Source: Casuarina equisetifolia
Taxonomy: Eukaryota > Streptophyta > Magnoliopsida > Fagales > Casuarinaceae
NCBI GenBank assembly: GCA_028551475.1
Contig: CM052356.1
Coordinates: 14,845,884-14,909,883 of the forward strand
DNA length: 64,000 bases
Reading direction: 5' to 3'
The position numbers and the translations under genes were made by a program. Below, in pieces: positions 20,561 to 33,380 of the stretch (position 1 is the stretch's first letter; each line of letters begins with the position of its first letter). Under the pieces are notes generated by a model, which did not search any database, was not told the DNA's origin, and saw only the letters and a list, made by a program, of their open reading frames with translations.

Positions 20561-22411
20561 TACTTCAATGTTCTGATTGTGCATTCAAACTTATCACGAT
20601 TTCTGCCATATTTGATTTCTTCCCAATAATTGCGAACATTATTGCTCTGAACCACGGTACCCATTGCAAATAATTTCACATGCTACCATTTGCAGTAGAT
20701 ATGATTAAGAGCTTTTCAATATAATAATAATCGTGACTTGTTTATGAATCCCATTTATACTGAAAAAGGAGTATTAGTCTTTAATTGAATTTTAGGTAAA
20801 AATTATATATAAGAAAGGAACACTCATTTTTGTGTTTGATTTAGTGTGAAAAGGAAATGGGTTAAGTAAGGAAATGAGAACTTAAAAAAACATTGGGCCC
20901 ATGTGCTGCATCGCACTAATTAATCAAGTATTATTATTAAAATGTTACTGACCATTAAAAATAAAAAATAAAAAATAAAAATCGATGGCGGGGCTTTTAT
21001 CATGTTATTATTATATGCAATCTGATTAGTGCCCATCATCAAAGGTTATGATGCTAAGCTTTTAGATGATAGATAGAATGATGGGGCACGAATACAAACC
21101 TTTACAACCATGCCTAATGATAAAGATTTGCTTCCTGTTATATCGTTTATCCCATCTTCACCCCATTAAAGGAACATGACAGGAAATGTAGAAAAGTGTC
21201 GTGGTTGCATGTTGGAGACAAACAAAAACACTTTTGAGTACACAAGTGGTATCTTGACAACGTAGATCCGAAATGGTCAGTGATTGCAAATTCAATGGGT
21301 ACGATTTTCTAAATGGTTGATTATAATATAAGGTCGGAGATCCAAACTGATTTGAAAATCATTTTGGGGGGCAAATTTCGGAGTGGGCCTTGGAGGAAAA
21401 GTCGGTAGACTCGTACGTCAAGATATCGACTGCAACACACGAAAGTGGATTTGAACACATGCAGAGTGAATGAAAATCCATTCCCACCAGTCTAAGCCAA
21501 GCCTTGGGGAAGATGGAACCAACTAACCTCTTGGACGCACACGCTACGTCACCGTTTGGGACAAGAAGTTACCGCTGTTGGGTGGTCGTGATGGTCTTCA
21601 AGTCAAAATTTCGAAAGCCTTGCTCTGAGATGCCATCAGAACAGCGTAGAAATATTTATTGTGTCGGGTTAAAATATGGAAAGCCGACGTGTTGTTCTGT
21701 TTTGTCTATTTTATTTTTATAAAAAAATATATTATCAAATAAAATATTATATTACAGTCTAATTTTTTCTATATTAAGACTAGAAAAATATTAAAATCTA
21801 ATATATGTTTCTGGCTAAGATTTTAAATTATTGTACACAAATAATACAAAAGTCTTATACTAGAAATTAAGATTTTTAACATAATATTAAATAAAAAATT
21901 CTCAAACCTTAAGTTAATTTTTAAATTAAAATTTACATATTTATATTTGACCTATATTAGTAAAAGGCAGATAATGATAAAAAGGAAGAGGTTGACTGAA
22001 AGAAACACTGACAGAATTATTGGGTCCCAGCATGCTTCTTTAGACCAACCCAACCCCGAGAAAGAGAAAAAGAGAAAAAGAGAAAGAATTCATTTCAATG
22101 ATGCACGCCTTTGCATGTAACACAAGCAATAAAATACTTCACACCCCACAAAAAATTTCGAAGTTTCACATCTCGATCCGAAGATGTAAAACAGCGATGC
22201 GACTTTCGTCGTCACCACACCCACCCACCTTTTGCAGTAATGGCATTGGCCGCTCTCGTTTTCCTCCACCACCACCTCCCCCACAACCACCTTTACCGCC
22301 TGTCTTCCACGCTTTTTGACTCTTTACTTTCTCATTGGTTTTCGTATCAAGGCCTCCATCTTTGTCTCTCGGATACCCACCACCGTAGTTCCAGCTAGTT
22401 GCGGATTGAGC
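20561..22411. other. intergenic region and probable promoter of the RLCK gene
   Basis: AT-rich DNA (21715-21960 especially) with no supported gene. Just before the kinase gene, 22065-22090 has GAGAAAAA-type purine repeats and 22240-22310 is a C-rich stretch typical of a plant 5' leader. A frame in phase with the kinase extends upstream to about 22316 but lacks ATG, so I treat it as leader. Confidence 0.5.
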
Positions 22412-23980
22412 ATGGGGTATCTATCTTGCAATGCGGAGTCCGCCATAGCCACCTGCGATTCCCACTATTGGGATCTCAGGAAGAAGGGAAGAGCCAGAAG
22501 TAGTAAACCCCGCAAAGCAGTGAAGAAAATCAGACAGTTTTCTTACGCCGAGCTCGTCGCCGCCACTAATAGGTTCTCGGCCGAAAGCTTCTTAGGCAAA
22601 GGCAGCCATGGCAGTGTCTACAAAGCTGTTCTCGATGACGGGAAGCTCGTCGCCGCTGTTAAAAAGACAAAGCTTCTTAACCTGTCATCAAAAAGCTTCC
22701 AAAATCACAGAAGCAACAACTGCACTAACTGTAGCAACTGCACCAGTCCCGCAGAAAACGAGATTGAGATACTCTCCAGGGTACATCACCCTCGGCTCGT
22801 GAACCTCCTTGGGTTCTGCGCCGACTCCTACGACACCAAACTCCTGGTGGTTGAGTACATGCCCAACGGCTGCCTCTACGACCTCTTACACTCGGCCTCC
22901 GCATCACCTCCCGGTTGGAGCCGGCGGGTCCGGTTCGCCGTCCAGATAGCGAAGGCCGTCGAAGCGCTCCACTCGGCGAATCCGCCAGTGATTCACCGTG
23001 ACATCAAGTCCTCCAACGTCTTGATCGACGAGAACCGAAACGCGAGGCTGGGGGATTTCGGATTGGCCCTAAGGGGACATGTGGAGGACGTGCGGGTTAA
23101 GTGCACGCCTCCGGCGGGTACGTTAGGGTATCTCGACCCGGGCTACCTATCCCCTGGGGATCTGAGTGCCAAGAGCGACGTGTTCAGCTTTGGGATCTTG
23201 CTGTTGGAGATCATCAGCGGCAGGAACGCAATCGACGTGAACTACAGCCCGCCCTCGGTGGTGGACTGGGCCGTGCCATTAATCAAGCATGGTGATTTCG
23301 CCGGCATCTGCGACCCCCGGATCGGCACTCCTGCTGACCCCTCCGTGATCCGCCAGCTCGCCGTACTGGCTGCCAGGTGCGTCAGGTCCAGTGCGACGAA
23401 GCGGCCGGCGATGTCGGAGGTGGTGGAGTGTTTGAAGGTTGTCGCCAGGAAGGTCCACGCGCCACAGATCTGGAACAACCTCCGGAGGCACGTGACGCGG
23501 GAGGAGGATTGTCGGCCGTTGATGAAGTGGGAAGTGTATGACCGGAGTGAAGAAGTTGTTAAAGTTACGAAGCTTGGAACCAGGAAGAGTAGGAGAAAAG
23601 TCTCCAGTATTCCAGGTTCAGAGCATGCGAGTGAAGCCATTGGTTCGTCGGTCGGTGATCGTATGGTGAGGTCCAAATCGATCGGTTATTTCAGCGAAAC
23701 AAATGCCGGTTTGGATTCAAGTTTCCTCTTCAATCGGTCTCTGTTGGGTAGGCCGGGGGTGGCAGTGAGAATGCCGGTAATGAGGCTGAGCAAGTCAAGG
23801 TCCACGGGGCTGTTGCAGAGTCCACGTCTAGTACAGTGCAAGAGTAGAGGGTTTGTGCTGGAGATTGGAGGCAGCAATTATCCTCGCATTTCAACGGAAC
23901 TGGATATGGCGAAGCTGGTGATCACTTTGGATTGCGAATCCGGGAAGAAAATGCTTGAGAAGCCATTGGTTTCCTTGTAA
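22412..23980 (+). CDS. receptor-like cytoplasmic Ser/Thr kinase (At3g51990/At5g23170-like)
   Basis: A single-exon gene of 522 residues, starting at the ATG that gives MGYLSCNAES. The same MGYLSC start is known from the Arabidopsis relatives. The kinase domain covers about 55-350: glycine loop LGKGSHGSVY (61-70), invariant Lys84 in AAVKK, catalytic HRD at 195-197 (an RD kinase), DFG at 215-217, and activation segment GTLGYLDPGY (237-245). An Asn/Cys-rich insert (about 96-112) lies between strand 3 and helix C. There is no signal peptide or membrane segment, so it is cytoplasmic. Gly2 plus Cys6 suggests myristoylation and palmitoylation (inference). The basic C-terminal tail of about 170 residues has no domain I know. 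Substrate and pathway are unknown. Neighbouring genes give no clue. Confidence 0.93.
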   Translation: MGYLSCNAESAIATCDSHYWDLRKKGRARSSKPRKAVKKIRQFSYAELVAATNRFSAESFLGKGSHGSVYKAVLDDGKLVAAVKKTKLLNLSSKSFQNHRSNNCTNCSNCTSPAENEIEILSRVHHPRLVNLLGFCADSYDTKLLVVEYMPNGCLYDLLHSASASPPGWSRRVRFAVQIAKAVEALHSANPPVIHRDIKSSNVLIDENRNARLGDFGLALRGHVEDVRVKCTPPAGTLGYLDPGYLSPGDLSAKSDVFSFGILLLEIISGRNAIDVNYSPPSVVDWAVPLIKHGDFAGICDPRIGTPADPSVIRQLAVLAARCVRSSATKRPAMSEVVECLKVVARKVHAPQIWNNLRRHVTREEDCRPLMKWEVYDRSEEVVKVTKLGTRKSRRKVSSIPGSEHASEAIGSSVGDRMVRSKSIGYFSETNAGLDSSFLFNRSLLGRPGVAVRMPVMRLSKSRSTGLLQSPRLVQCKSRGFVLEIGGSNYPRISTELDMAKLVITLDCESGKKMLEKPLVSL

Positions 23981-24760
23981 TACAAGAACATCTATGATCC
24001 AACTTGCTTTTCAGTATGATCTGGTTTAAGTAACTCGGGCCAGATTTTCATGTCGTACTGTCTCCGTTATCCAGTGATGTAAAACTGAGAAGGGACCGAC
24101 CCATATTCATCTCACAATTGAAGAAATTCAACTGATTTGGGTGTGAGTTTGATGGCTGCATCAGTTGTATAGTGCTGTAGCTTATTGTATTCCTTATTTT
24201 CTTTCACAGTCACTAAGAAACTCTCTTTTTCGTTATAAATCGACTGGTAAGATATATATATATATATATTTTAAATATATTTCTCGAACAGGATATAAAT
24301 AATGATATTGTACTAATATTAGTTATAAAAATATGTTAAAAATGATATAAAAGAGTGTCTTACATTTGTTCACAATATGAACTTCATCGCTTGTTATTGC
24401 TCCAGGCTGCGCGGCTTTCTAATTATGGTACATTTTTATGTTAGGAAGAGAGGTTTATTTAGATAAAAAATAAATAAAAAATCCTCTATTAGTTTTTATG
24501 CTAGGTTTTTTGCTCTTCTAATATGATATCATAGTTCAAGCTCATTTTGTTTCATTTAACGTGACTTTAAACAAAAAATACTTAATAGATAGTGTGTATA
24601 TGTAAGACAAAGTCTCACACTAAAAAATAATATATTAAAAATAAAAATTAAATTAAAAAAAATTCTTCAATTATTAAACTAATTTTTATGTTAAATTTTT
24701 AAATTTTTTAATATAATATCATATTCAATTTATTTATTTACCCCATCTCGACAAAAGTCA
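23981..24760. other. 3' flank of the RLCK gene and AT-rich repeat
   Basis: 23981-24240 is the likely 3' UTR region. From 24252 to 24269 there is a TA microsatellite. From ~24440 to 24740 lies AT-rich repetitive DNA with two diverged copies of a 'tttttatg.taggtttt...taatatgatatcata' block about 190 bp apart. No gene is seen. Confidence 0.5.
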
Positions 24761-26110
24761 AGCTTCTGCCCTAGAGGAAACAAAATTCTTTTAAAGGGGC
24801 GTATATATGTCAGTTCCCTAAAAGTATCTTTCAAGGAAGTGAGAATTTTGGGTCACGTGTTTTCGTGCAACATCAATAAATTTTGGGTACTGATCTAAGC
24901 AGGCGGACGAGTTCTTTTATCTTGGATTCCTGAAGCCTTTGCTTCAAGGAAACGGCAAGAATCAGAGGGCATTAAAGTGAAAGAAAGGTACAAGCCATGA
25001 AAAGAATTAAAACAATGCTGCTTTGAGCCACGCGTTTGTTCTCGAGGCTCCAAGCCTTCAGTTGTGGGATCAGACTCGTCACCATAGTAAGAGTGTCCCT
25101 CCCACATCATTAATATGTGATGGGAGAATTCGCATCACATATGCTTTGATTGGCACCAAGTCCTTAAATTCTATCGTTAGGCAAAGGTTGGCTGCTTCCT
25201 CCTTGGACTGAATCCTAATCCTTTTGTGGCAGCAAATGGCGTCAGGCTATTTATGGTTGAATTTCGACTGCAAGTTGATTGGCGGAGATGCATTTTTCAA
25301 TGGCTGATATCTTGTCACATTTAATGTCTGTCTCTAGCATTTTGCAGCTACTTTCATGGCTGTTCATATTCTTGTGACGGCTGAGTTATCTTCTTTCTTT
25401 GGCCCCTCGCAGTCGGACAAGGAACGGTACACGACAGGAACTAGAAGCCTCAGGGGTAGAGAAGGAAAAAGGGAAGCCCAGTTTAAAAAAAAACATTACA
25501 TGTTGGGCTTCAAGTTACAATCTGGCCAGTTGAAACCTTCCGCCCGAGACAGACCAGATAGAGGGCCTCTGATACAGCAATTTATGTGGTGACAAAGGTT
25601 CACAATTTCAGAGGCTATTTGGGCTTCTTAGAGATCCATTTTCAGGCCCCTCTTCAGACCGAAAACCGATCGTCGAACCGTGGGTTAATGAGCCATCACC
25701 CAATGAAAGAAGACAAAAAAGAAGGAGATTTAAAATAAATAATTTTTAAAAAAAAAAAGAGGTAAAAGAGCTCTGTTGAGCAGGAACAGCAGGGACTCCC
25801 AAAAACCAAGTACTATAGGGCCACATTTGTCTCTTCTTCTAACCCCATTTAAAGAAGCTCCAAAGTCAAATAAAGTAAGGCTGCCAACAGGCCTGACCTG
25901 ATTTAAACTGGTCCACTTTTTTTGTGACGTTTAAGCTTGCTCAACATGCGTCCTTTTGTGGATGGCAAAGCCCAGTAAATGCTGCAGAATTAACTACTTT
26001 CTATTCTATTATATTCATCAAAGTAGTTCCGTCTCGCCAGGACACTCTCAACCACCAAAAGCCTCTGGATCCTTTGCTATTGCCGTTTTGAGAACTCTCA
26101 TAGCCGTTTT

Positions 26111-26136
26111 CTTCTTCTTCTTCTTCTTCTTCTTCT
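26111..26136 (+). repeat. CTT trinucleotide microsatellite
   Basis: Eight or so perfect CTT units lie in intergenic DNA. It is useful only as a variable marker. Confidence 0.9.
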
Positions 26137-28244
26137 CTGTCCCATCTCTTTGATGCAATTTCTTGATACAATTTTTAACAGGCAAAGCTAATTGCAGGCT
26201 CTGAAAATTCAGTACTCTGGGTACTTAGCTGTAACATTTGGTCTTGACCAACCTTTTGCCATCTTTACTCCATTTAATGGGTCGGATGCTCTGATGAAAA
26301 GCTGAACAGTCATCCTATGATATATTATCTCACCAACAGTAGATGATGCTGAAATTGAACAGCTTTAGTACCCTTCTGAGTGTTTTGCTTAAGTGATGCT
26401 GATATCAGAAACTCTTTTCCAACGCCAATGGTTTAGAACACAAATGGTGACACTGACATCACACAAGAGGCGAATTGAAATGGCCCCGCAGCAAAGAGAG
26501 GACAGGAAAAGTAAGAAGTGCATGATAAAGGTCACAGGAACAGTGACAACTCGTGGGAATTTTTGCGGTGGAGAAAGAAAATTTGAAATGAGAAAAGTTG
26601 CGAAAAAGCAATGATATCGAAATCAAGATGAGATCCCCTCCCCCCCCAAACCCACTAATTTTATCGTATTATCGCCATGCTTGTTTTGCTTGTTTTTCCA
26701 TTCCTCTCTGACTCTCGTCCCCCCGGTTCGGAAGAAAAAGGGTTAAAATCTGATAATGACATAAGTAGTGTTCATCTTTATTTTTTAACACACTTAATAT
26801 TCACCCAGGCTTTTAAAATATTAATTTATAGTGTTTCCTTTTTATCTACAGACATACTCTAATTTCTTGTAAATCAATTTTAAGAGAAAAAATATTCCTT
26901 TTGACATTATATTAAAGCACATTTATCAAACGAGTCATTTTTCACTTACAGATTAACTGTTTATGACAATTATTTTTTTGAAGATCAAACTTGATGTGTG
27001 CTTTACATTGTTATTATAGTAATATATTGTACTTTGTTTCACATATCTCCTTGATATAAGAGAGAAAAGTGTGTTAGTTTTGGACCTCTAAAATATTATC
27101 TGTTGTAGGGTTTTTGTTAATTGGGCTTTCTCTAACCTCAACATCATCGAAAACTACTGCAGTGTCCTCTTTCGCGACTGCAAAATCATGTTTTCTGAGT
27201 CCCTGAACACCATCCTCTTTGCCCGTTGGTTGCAAAGGATTGCTTTGCTTATGAAAAAGAATCATGAGGAAATTCCACAAACAACTCTCTCTTGGTTTTG
27301 ATGGATCATGAGGATAGTAAAGGTGAAAATGGACATTCTAACCCGCACAATTGCCTACTCGTTTACCGTGAAAATGGCCTTAAGGGTGGCTGTTCAGCCA
27401 TGATAATACCTAGGACAGGAGAAAATGGACGTGGAGGACTCCTCGACCTCCCCCCCTCCTTCCCCCCTCCCCCACAACCACTTGTAAGGAGATAGAAATC
27501 GGTTGCCTAAAAATTACCATCACCTAGTGTTTCTATCGTTATCGGTCCTTTTTTTTTTCTTCCTTTTCTCAACTAGTATCTTTCTCATGTACCTTAGTGT
27601 TTTGTTCTTTTAATAACTTTTAAGGGGTAAAATTATATTATTTTTAATATGATATTGTAACCTAGGTTTAAGCCTAATACCTTATCATAAATTGGATTTT
27701 GTGATCGTTATTTTCTTGCTGTATCTCATCTTTTTTGAAATCATTCACGTTTAGAATAAAAAAGCATATTAAAAATAGTTATTTCTATTCTTTTTGGATA
27801 TTCAAACATCCTTCTATTTTAATTATTGATTTAGAAAAAAATAAGGTGAACCCTTTCTATTAAACTTACAAACTCAAAATTTCCCTAATTTATAATTTTT
27901 ATGAACCTATGATAATTTTGCAACGATATTTTATTTAAAAAGAAAGAAAAGAAAAATCTTAGTCCCAAATTCTCGATATCATCACTTGGTTGTTTCACAC
28001 TTTCTTTTGTATTTACTTCTTTTCAAATCAAACAGACGACATATGACTTGCAGGTAGGTTAAATGTTAGTATAGTAAGAATAATGCTCATTATAATAGGT
28101 AATGACGTCAAACGAAAGAATAAAAAGAGAAAAAAAAAAAGTCTTAAGAGATTGGCGTAAGAAAATTTCATTCCCTGCAACCACAGTTCCCCTGAGCAGT
28201 TGGACGAACGGTCCCCAAAAAAAAAAAGAAAAATCTCATTTTTT

Positions 28245-28273
<29 letters not shown>
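28245..28273 (+). repeat. AG dinucleotide microsatellite
   Basis: About 14 AG units lie in intergenic DNA, preceded by an A-rich run. There is no nearby gene to regulate within 4 kb. Confidence 0.9.
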
Positions 28274-28275
<2 letters not shown>

Positions 28276-31200
28276 TTCTATCTCCGACGGTTTCCCACGA
28301 GCTGACGTGAATGGGACAGGAGTACGGAGTTGAGCCATGTCGTAAGGAGCACCTAGCTGAGGCTCTTTGCGGGGGGGTAAAGGGAATTTGAGGGAACCAC
28401 ATGACGCTGTGACTTTGTGGAACCCATTACCAGTGTAATTAACGTGTTTAAAGTGCTTCTCCGACCCTCCTTGCTGTTTCTTAGTTACTGTTTTCCTCTT
28501 TGGTCTCTTCAACTCCCAACCGAAAACGCAACCCCCCTACTCGTCATCTCGTCATTTTCTGCTCAGACCACGCAGCACTCTGCCGACCACCCTCCGGCGG
28601 TCACAACTGCACGTCAATTAGCGTATCTCATTACACAGACCCGGAACTTAAAGAATGTTCAAACACTTGGATCTTGTCTTATTTGAGTTAAGTTCCTCGG
28701 TAGAAGTAGTTCCTGTGCTTATTTTGTTTTCTTTAGCTTCAACGGACGATTTATGACGAAGATTACAGATTAAAGAGGCTGGCAAATAGGCCCAAGCTGG
28801 TCAAACTTCCCATCATGTCGGATATGGATGGCACGTAGGCAGCTCCCATAAATGCCGACAACTTTATTTTTTTCCACGTAATATGTGTCCTAAGTTTGTG
28901 GTTCTTTGTGAATACCCTCCTGTGCCAAACGATGAAGCAGCTACCTCTTGTTTTCTTACCAACTGCACCTTCCAGTCTGTCTGATTTTGACAGACAACAA
29001 TAACAGTGAGCTTCTCGGAAAACTCTATTTCCATACAGGGTTTTGAGATTTTGCATTGTTTATTTATTTATTTAATAAAAATATAAGTATATATTAATAA
29101 AATACAATATATAAAAACATAAAATCATATCAGTGTTACAAAAAATGTAAAATCTACAAAAAGATAAATTTTGTATTATTTAAAATATCATTAATTTTTC
29201 TCAAAATTCAAATATCATTAAATGTATGTATTGTTCGAATTATAATTACTTTATATCGACCTTTTAATTACTTGAAATGAGCTCATCCCATTTAGTAGTA
29301 ACAGTATAAGGAAACTTGAGTATCTAGTTAGGGAGTGACTAATCGGAGTCGAAGAATTCAAGGAGAGCTTGCTAATGTCATCTTCAGTACTTAATTATTT
29401 CAACTCACAATATCATCACGACTGTAGAGTCTAGTCATAGCCAATGTCTCTTGTTCATGGTCTGCTAGCCAATAATGAGCGTCTTGCAGCCTAAGCCAAC
29501 CAAAGACAAGGGTCTTTGAAGGCTTTACTCGAGCAACTTGTGACTAAGGGAATCATGGTACTCTGACGAGGGCCACTACACCATCTCCAGGAGGCGTGTC
29601 ACCTTTGCTTCACCAGCTAGTAATTGTTTGTCTTGTTTCATCTTGTATTGGAGATACCAATACAATTTGATAAGGTGCTGTCCAATAGAAACATAAAAAT
29701 CTCTATAGAATTAAATGAAATAATTTGCTTGTCAATAGCTAAACGCAAAAGATAAAAAAAAACTTATAAGATTGGAACCTCGAGGAGAAGGTCGTTGATA
29801 ATGACTTCTACGTAAAAAAATTCTAACTTCCAAAGGAACCTTGTTTATGGGTGTCCGACATGTGCGACAGCATTCTTGTTGCTTTGAAAAAATCTATCCT
29901 ACAAAAAACTCGAAGTTCTTAAATCAATTCTTGAGTTGTGAGTTTTTCTTCCATATAAATAAAAACTTCAACCGAGATTAAAATAACATGAATAATGACA
30001 AAAAAAAAAAAAAGGATTCTAGCCAAAATCAGGAATTAGAGTGAGCAGAATACTCCAAGCCAAAAACCTAACACCGAAATCAAGAGAAATCGACCCAGAA
30101 TAGTCAACTCTCATCGTTGATTAACTCGCCAAGAGTTGGAGAGAATGCTGGACTTATGATATCACAAAATGGAAAGGGGGGTGGGGAAGAAAAAACATAC
30201 CCAACGCATCTAATCCTTTCACCTAGACACGTAACTATAATCCTGCCAGTAGAGCTGAGAGGTCACATTCTCTAGCTAATTTTGTTGTCCCACTACCAAA
30301 TACACTGGTAGCATATAAAATTTCACTTCTAGACCACCATCTCCCCAGTGGATTTGATGATGGGGGGGCGATATCACACACCAAAATCACCAATGAGGAT
30401 TGGTCAGTGGTTTTGGCAAAAATATTTCTAGCGGCCACATCCATTGTTGATCATGCAGGATCAGTGCCAAATATGGGTGAACAGGTGCGTGATCAAAAAG
30501 CATGTCTTAGTCAAACGTTGTCAACCGTCTAATAAATGGCTGGATGAGAAAATCTCACAACCCAATTGTGAAACGTTGTTTTTATTTATTTATTTAAAAA
30601 TTTTCAGTCGCCCTTCCGTTCTGCCGCCTATATAGGATGGTCATCCAATGTCAGACTTTTATTGTTATTTTTAAATTAAGTAAAAGGTGTGTTTGGGTAT
30701 GGCGTGTCCCAAAACCCACTTTTGCGGGGAAAATAGTACGGATCCCCGGTGGCTCTAGTTGAGCTCCTAGGCAAGGGACGAACGCTAAATCTTACAAAAG
30801 ACCATCCATAAACTTTCATTTAGATTGGTAAAGAGGCAGGGATTCGAACTAAAACTTTTATGGTAAGTCAATAGCCCTTCTAGTATGCTACTAGCCCCAA
30901 TTCAAGACCCTTTGTAAACTTACAGCCATCATCCAAATCACTCCATTTGGAACTAAATACTAAACAAAGTATCGTGTAACTTGGGTTCTCTAGATGTTTT
31001 TTATGATGAGATTCAAGTAATCTGGTTCTTAAGCCTGAGTTGACCAAGGAATTTTACCGACAGTTTTGAGGTCATGACCAAAAGGGAACGTAGCGGGTTG
31101 CTTTTGGTCAACAACCAAGCATTCTACGAGTCAAATGTTTACGTCATGTGTCGCCATACTTTTCTTGTGACACCCATTCACTTCACACCACATATATGGT

Positions 31201-32633
31201 ACTATGAAGTAACTTGGCTGACCATATAGCCGAGTGGTTTTGAGAGAATACACACAACAGATCCATAATTTCTAACTAGTACTACTTGCTCCTCATGATC
31301 TCAACTCCAAAGCGTGTTCATCTCTCTGGCTACTGTCATGGCCGCAGACACAACCCCAAGTTCCAAAATAAATGCAAAATGAGCAAATAATGGTGATTCA
31401 GTGATTAGTGTTGCAGATACTTTATACGGGGTGGTCCAATTCGTAGCTTAGGAAACCGTTCTTGTTGTAGTTGATGTCACCGAAGACGTGTTGTAACCCC
31501 GAGTCATAGTTAAGGGCCTGTTCAGACGTCATCGACTCAATAATTTCGGATGTCGATATGCTTTTTATGGTTGCCGATTGGGTCGTTAGGAGTGTAAACA
31601 GCGTTGGACGGGGACGCGATCTTGCAGGGAAGAAACGGGAGCCGAAGTAAGGTTTCCATCATTGGCTTTCGGTGATGAGAGACAGCGACAGAGTCGGACA
31701 AGGCGGGTCTGTAGACCAAGCGGAGGTTGAAAAATATAACTCCCTGGTCAATCAGATAGGATAGGTTTCTAACACGACGCCAATGTCCAACTCGACAGTC
31801 TCAGCTCCTGATCGTGTTCTGGCTTCCGTTTCGCCTTCCATTAAATGCAGTGAGAGAACTTGGCGTGGCTTCTGGACGTCGTCCTTTCTGTAGGATGGGG
31901 ACGTTCACCATGCTTAGGTAAAAGCGGAAGGTGGGTGACAATCAGATCCTCGTTGCTGGGCTTCGCAGGAATTATTGAGCTGACGTTTTAATGTTCTTGG
32001 GCCCATGTTTACCTTTCTGCTTCGCGAAGTGTGCTTTTAAGAGAAAAATTTCTCCAAAAAAACATCTGAACCTTTGAAATATTCAACTCTTGGACCAATT
32101 TTTTGCGTGCTTTGAAGTTGAACATCAACGGAATTTCTGCGAAACTCATGTGCAACTCAGTTCTTATTTGTATTCCCATGGCAGTGAAATGAAATTCTAG
32201 TTCTCAAGTTAGTAAAGGCAGAAGAAGTAGAGCAAATTACCCCGCCAAAAGAAAAGGGCAAGTGGAAGTGGAAGTTAAACTTTGGGTCATGGACTGTAAA
32301 CCGTGGTCTTTTGACACGAACACAAGAACAAGGGGGGTTACTGAGGGTAAAAAGTGGGATTAAATCCAATTTTTGAAATATTTTCACAAACGGAAAGCAT
32401 AAGAAAGCCTTTCTTCGAGTAAAGACATCTGTTTCCTGCAGAAAATTGATGACCACACTCTCCCCTCCTTATCCCCTCCTCCCTGCTTGCAAGCTTAGAC
32501 AAATCTATCAGTAATCGTAGTATGTGAAAGATATAAAGTAAGCTTTTTTTTTAACCAATCTTTGGTGAAAGTGCTTGTCCATCGATTTTCTGAGGGACCG
32601 ACCCAGTATAGATCTTCCCCCATCACAGGGAAA

Positions 32634-33380
32634 ATGGAATTCGACGAGCACGAAGAACAAGAGGAAGATATGATGGAGATTCCTACTCCACCGCCGGGGT
32701 ATGAATCGGTGAGTAACTCAGTCAGGCCCAAAATGGGGTCCAACCAGGGAGAGTCAACGAAAGGTGATGGTGGGAGCACGACGGTCAGGTACAGAGAGTG
32801 CCTGAAGAACCACGCGGTGAGCATAGGCGGGCACGCCGTGGACGGCTGCGGTGAGTTCATGGCCGCAGGTGAGGAAGGAACCCTCGACGCCCTCAAGTGC
32901 GCCGCTTGCAGCTGCCACCGCAACTTCCACCGCAAGGAGACTGAGGGATCATCAGAGGCCTCGTTGTACCGCCAACCCCACCACCCCCACCAATTCTCGC
33001 CCTACTATCGCGCGGCAGCGGCTCCTCAGCAGGCTGGGTTTCAGCTCCGGTTGACAACGCCGTCGCAGCAACATAGGCCGCCGTTAGCGTTGCCGGCAGT
33101 GTCAGGAGGCGGTGGCCACAGCAGGGAGGGCGAGGACATGTCTAACCCAAGTAGCAGTGGCGGTGGGGGGGGAAGTTCTGGGTTGAGGAAGAGGTTTAGG
33201 ACAAAGTTTAGCCAAGAACAGAAAGAGAAGATGCTCGCCTTTGCCGAAAGCCTGGGGTGGAGGATCCAGAAGCACGACGAGGCCGCGGTGGAACAGTTTT
33301 GTGCCGACACGGGAGTTAAACGACAGGTCCTAAAGGTCTGGATGCACAACAACAAGCACACTCTTGGTAAGAAACCCTAA
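32634..33380 (+). CDS. zinc-finger homeodomain transcription factor (ZHD1/ZHD2 type)
   Basis: Intronless, 248 residues, as usual for this plant family. The acidic start [20 protein letters not shown] resembles the short acidic N-terminus of Arabidopsis ZHD1/ZHD2 (ATHB25/ATHB22), which is why I chose this ATG; the frame extends upstream without one. The ZF-HD dimerisation finger covers ~51-102: '[20 protein letters not shown]', then GCGEF, then [11 protein letters not shown] with its Cys/His ligands. A His/Pro/Gln linker follows (112-155), then a Gly/Ser run (158-183). The homeodomain is at ~186-245, with recognition-helix residues [11 protein letters not shown]. It ends in LGKKP, shared by this subgroup. 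Members are nuclear, bind ATTA-core DNA as dimers, and act in leaf, flower and hormone responses. No fault is seen. Confidence 0.95.
   Translation: MEFDEHEEQEEDMMEIPTPPPGYESVSNSVRPKMGSNQGESTKGDGGSTTVRYRECLKNHAVSIGGHAVDGCGEFMAAGEEGTLDALKCAACSCHRNFHRKETEGSSEASLYRQPHHPHQFSPYYRAAAAPQQAGFQLRLTTPSQQHRPPLALPAVSGGGGHSREGEDMSNPSSSGGGGGSSGLRKRFRTKFSQEQKEKMLAFAESLGWRIQKHDEAAVEQFCADTGVKRQVLKVWMHNNKHTLGKKP

Larger units (their letters stand above)
24761..32633. other. long intergenic region between RLCK and ZHD genes
   Basis: Nearly 8 kb with no frame that shows a domain. The open frames of 60-125 codons overlap on both strands and have no family resemblance. Contents noted: CTT repeat (26111-26136), C-rich run (~27453-27475), AG repeat (28245-28273), several TTGAC/GGTCA motifs at 31040-31220, and AT-rich tracts at 27540-28020 and 29040-29260. 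The last few hundred bases are presumably the ZHD promoter and leader. Confidence 0.5.

Noticed and set aside
22316-22411. Upstream extension of the kinase frame
   Set aside because: It starts at TTG, not ATG, and the ATG at 22412 gives the conserved MGYLSC start.
23242-23676. A 144-codon minus-strand frame opposite the kinase gene
   Set aside because: It is a shadow of the GC-rich kinase coding sequence; the plus-strand frame has all catalytic motifs.
30830-30860. A 'gggattcgaac' motif resembling a tRNA T-loop
   Set aside because: No matching acceptor, D or anticodon arms could be folded around it on either strand.
32562-32633. Upstream extension of the ZHD frame
   Set aside because: It has no ATG; the ATG at 32634 gives the acidic start seen in the closest relatives.
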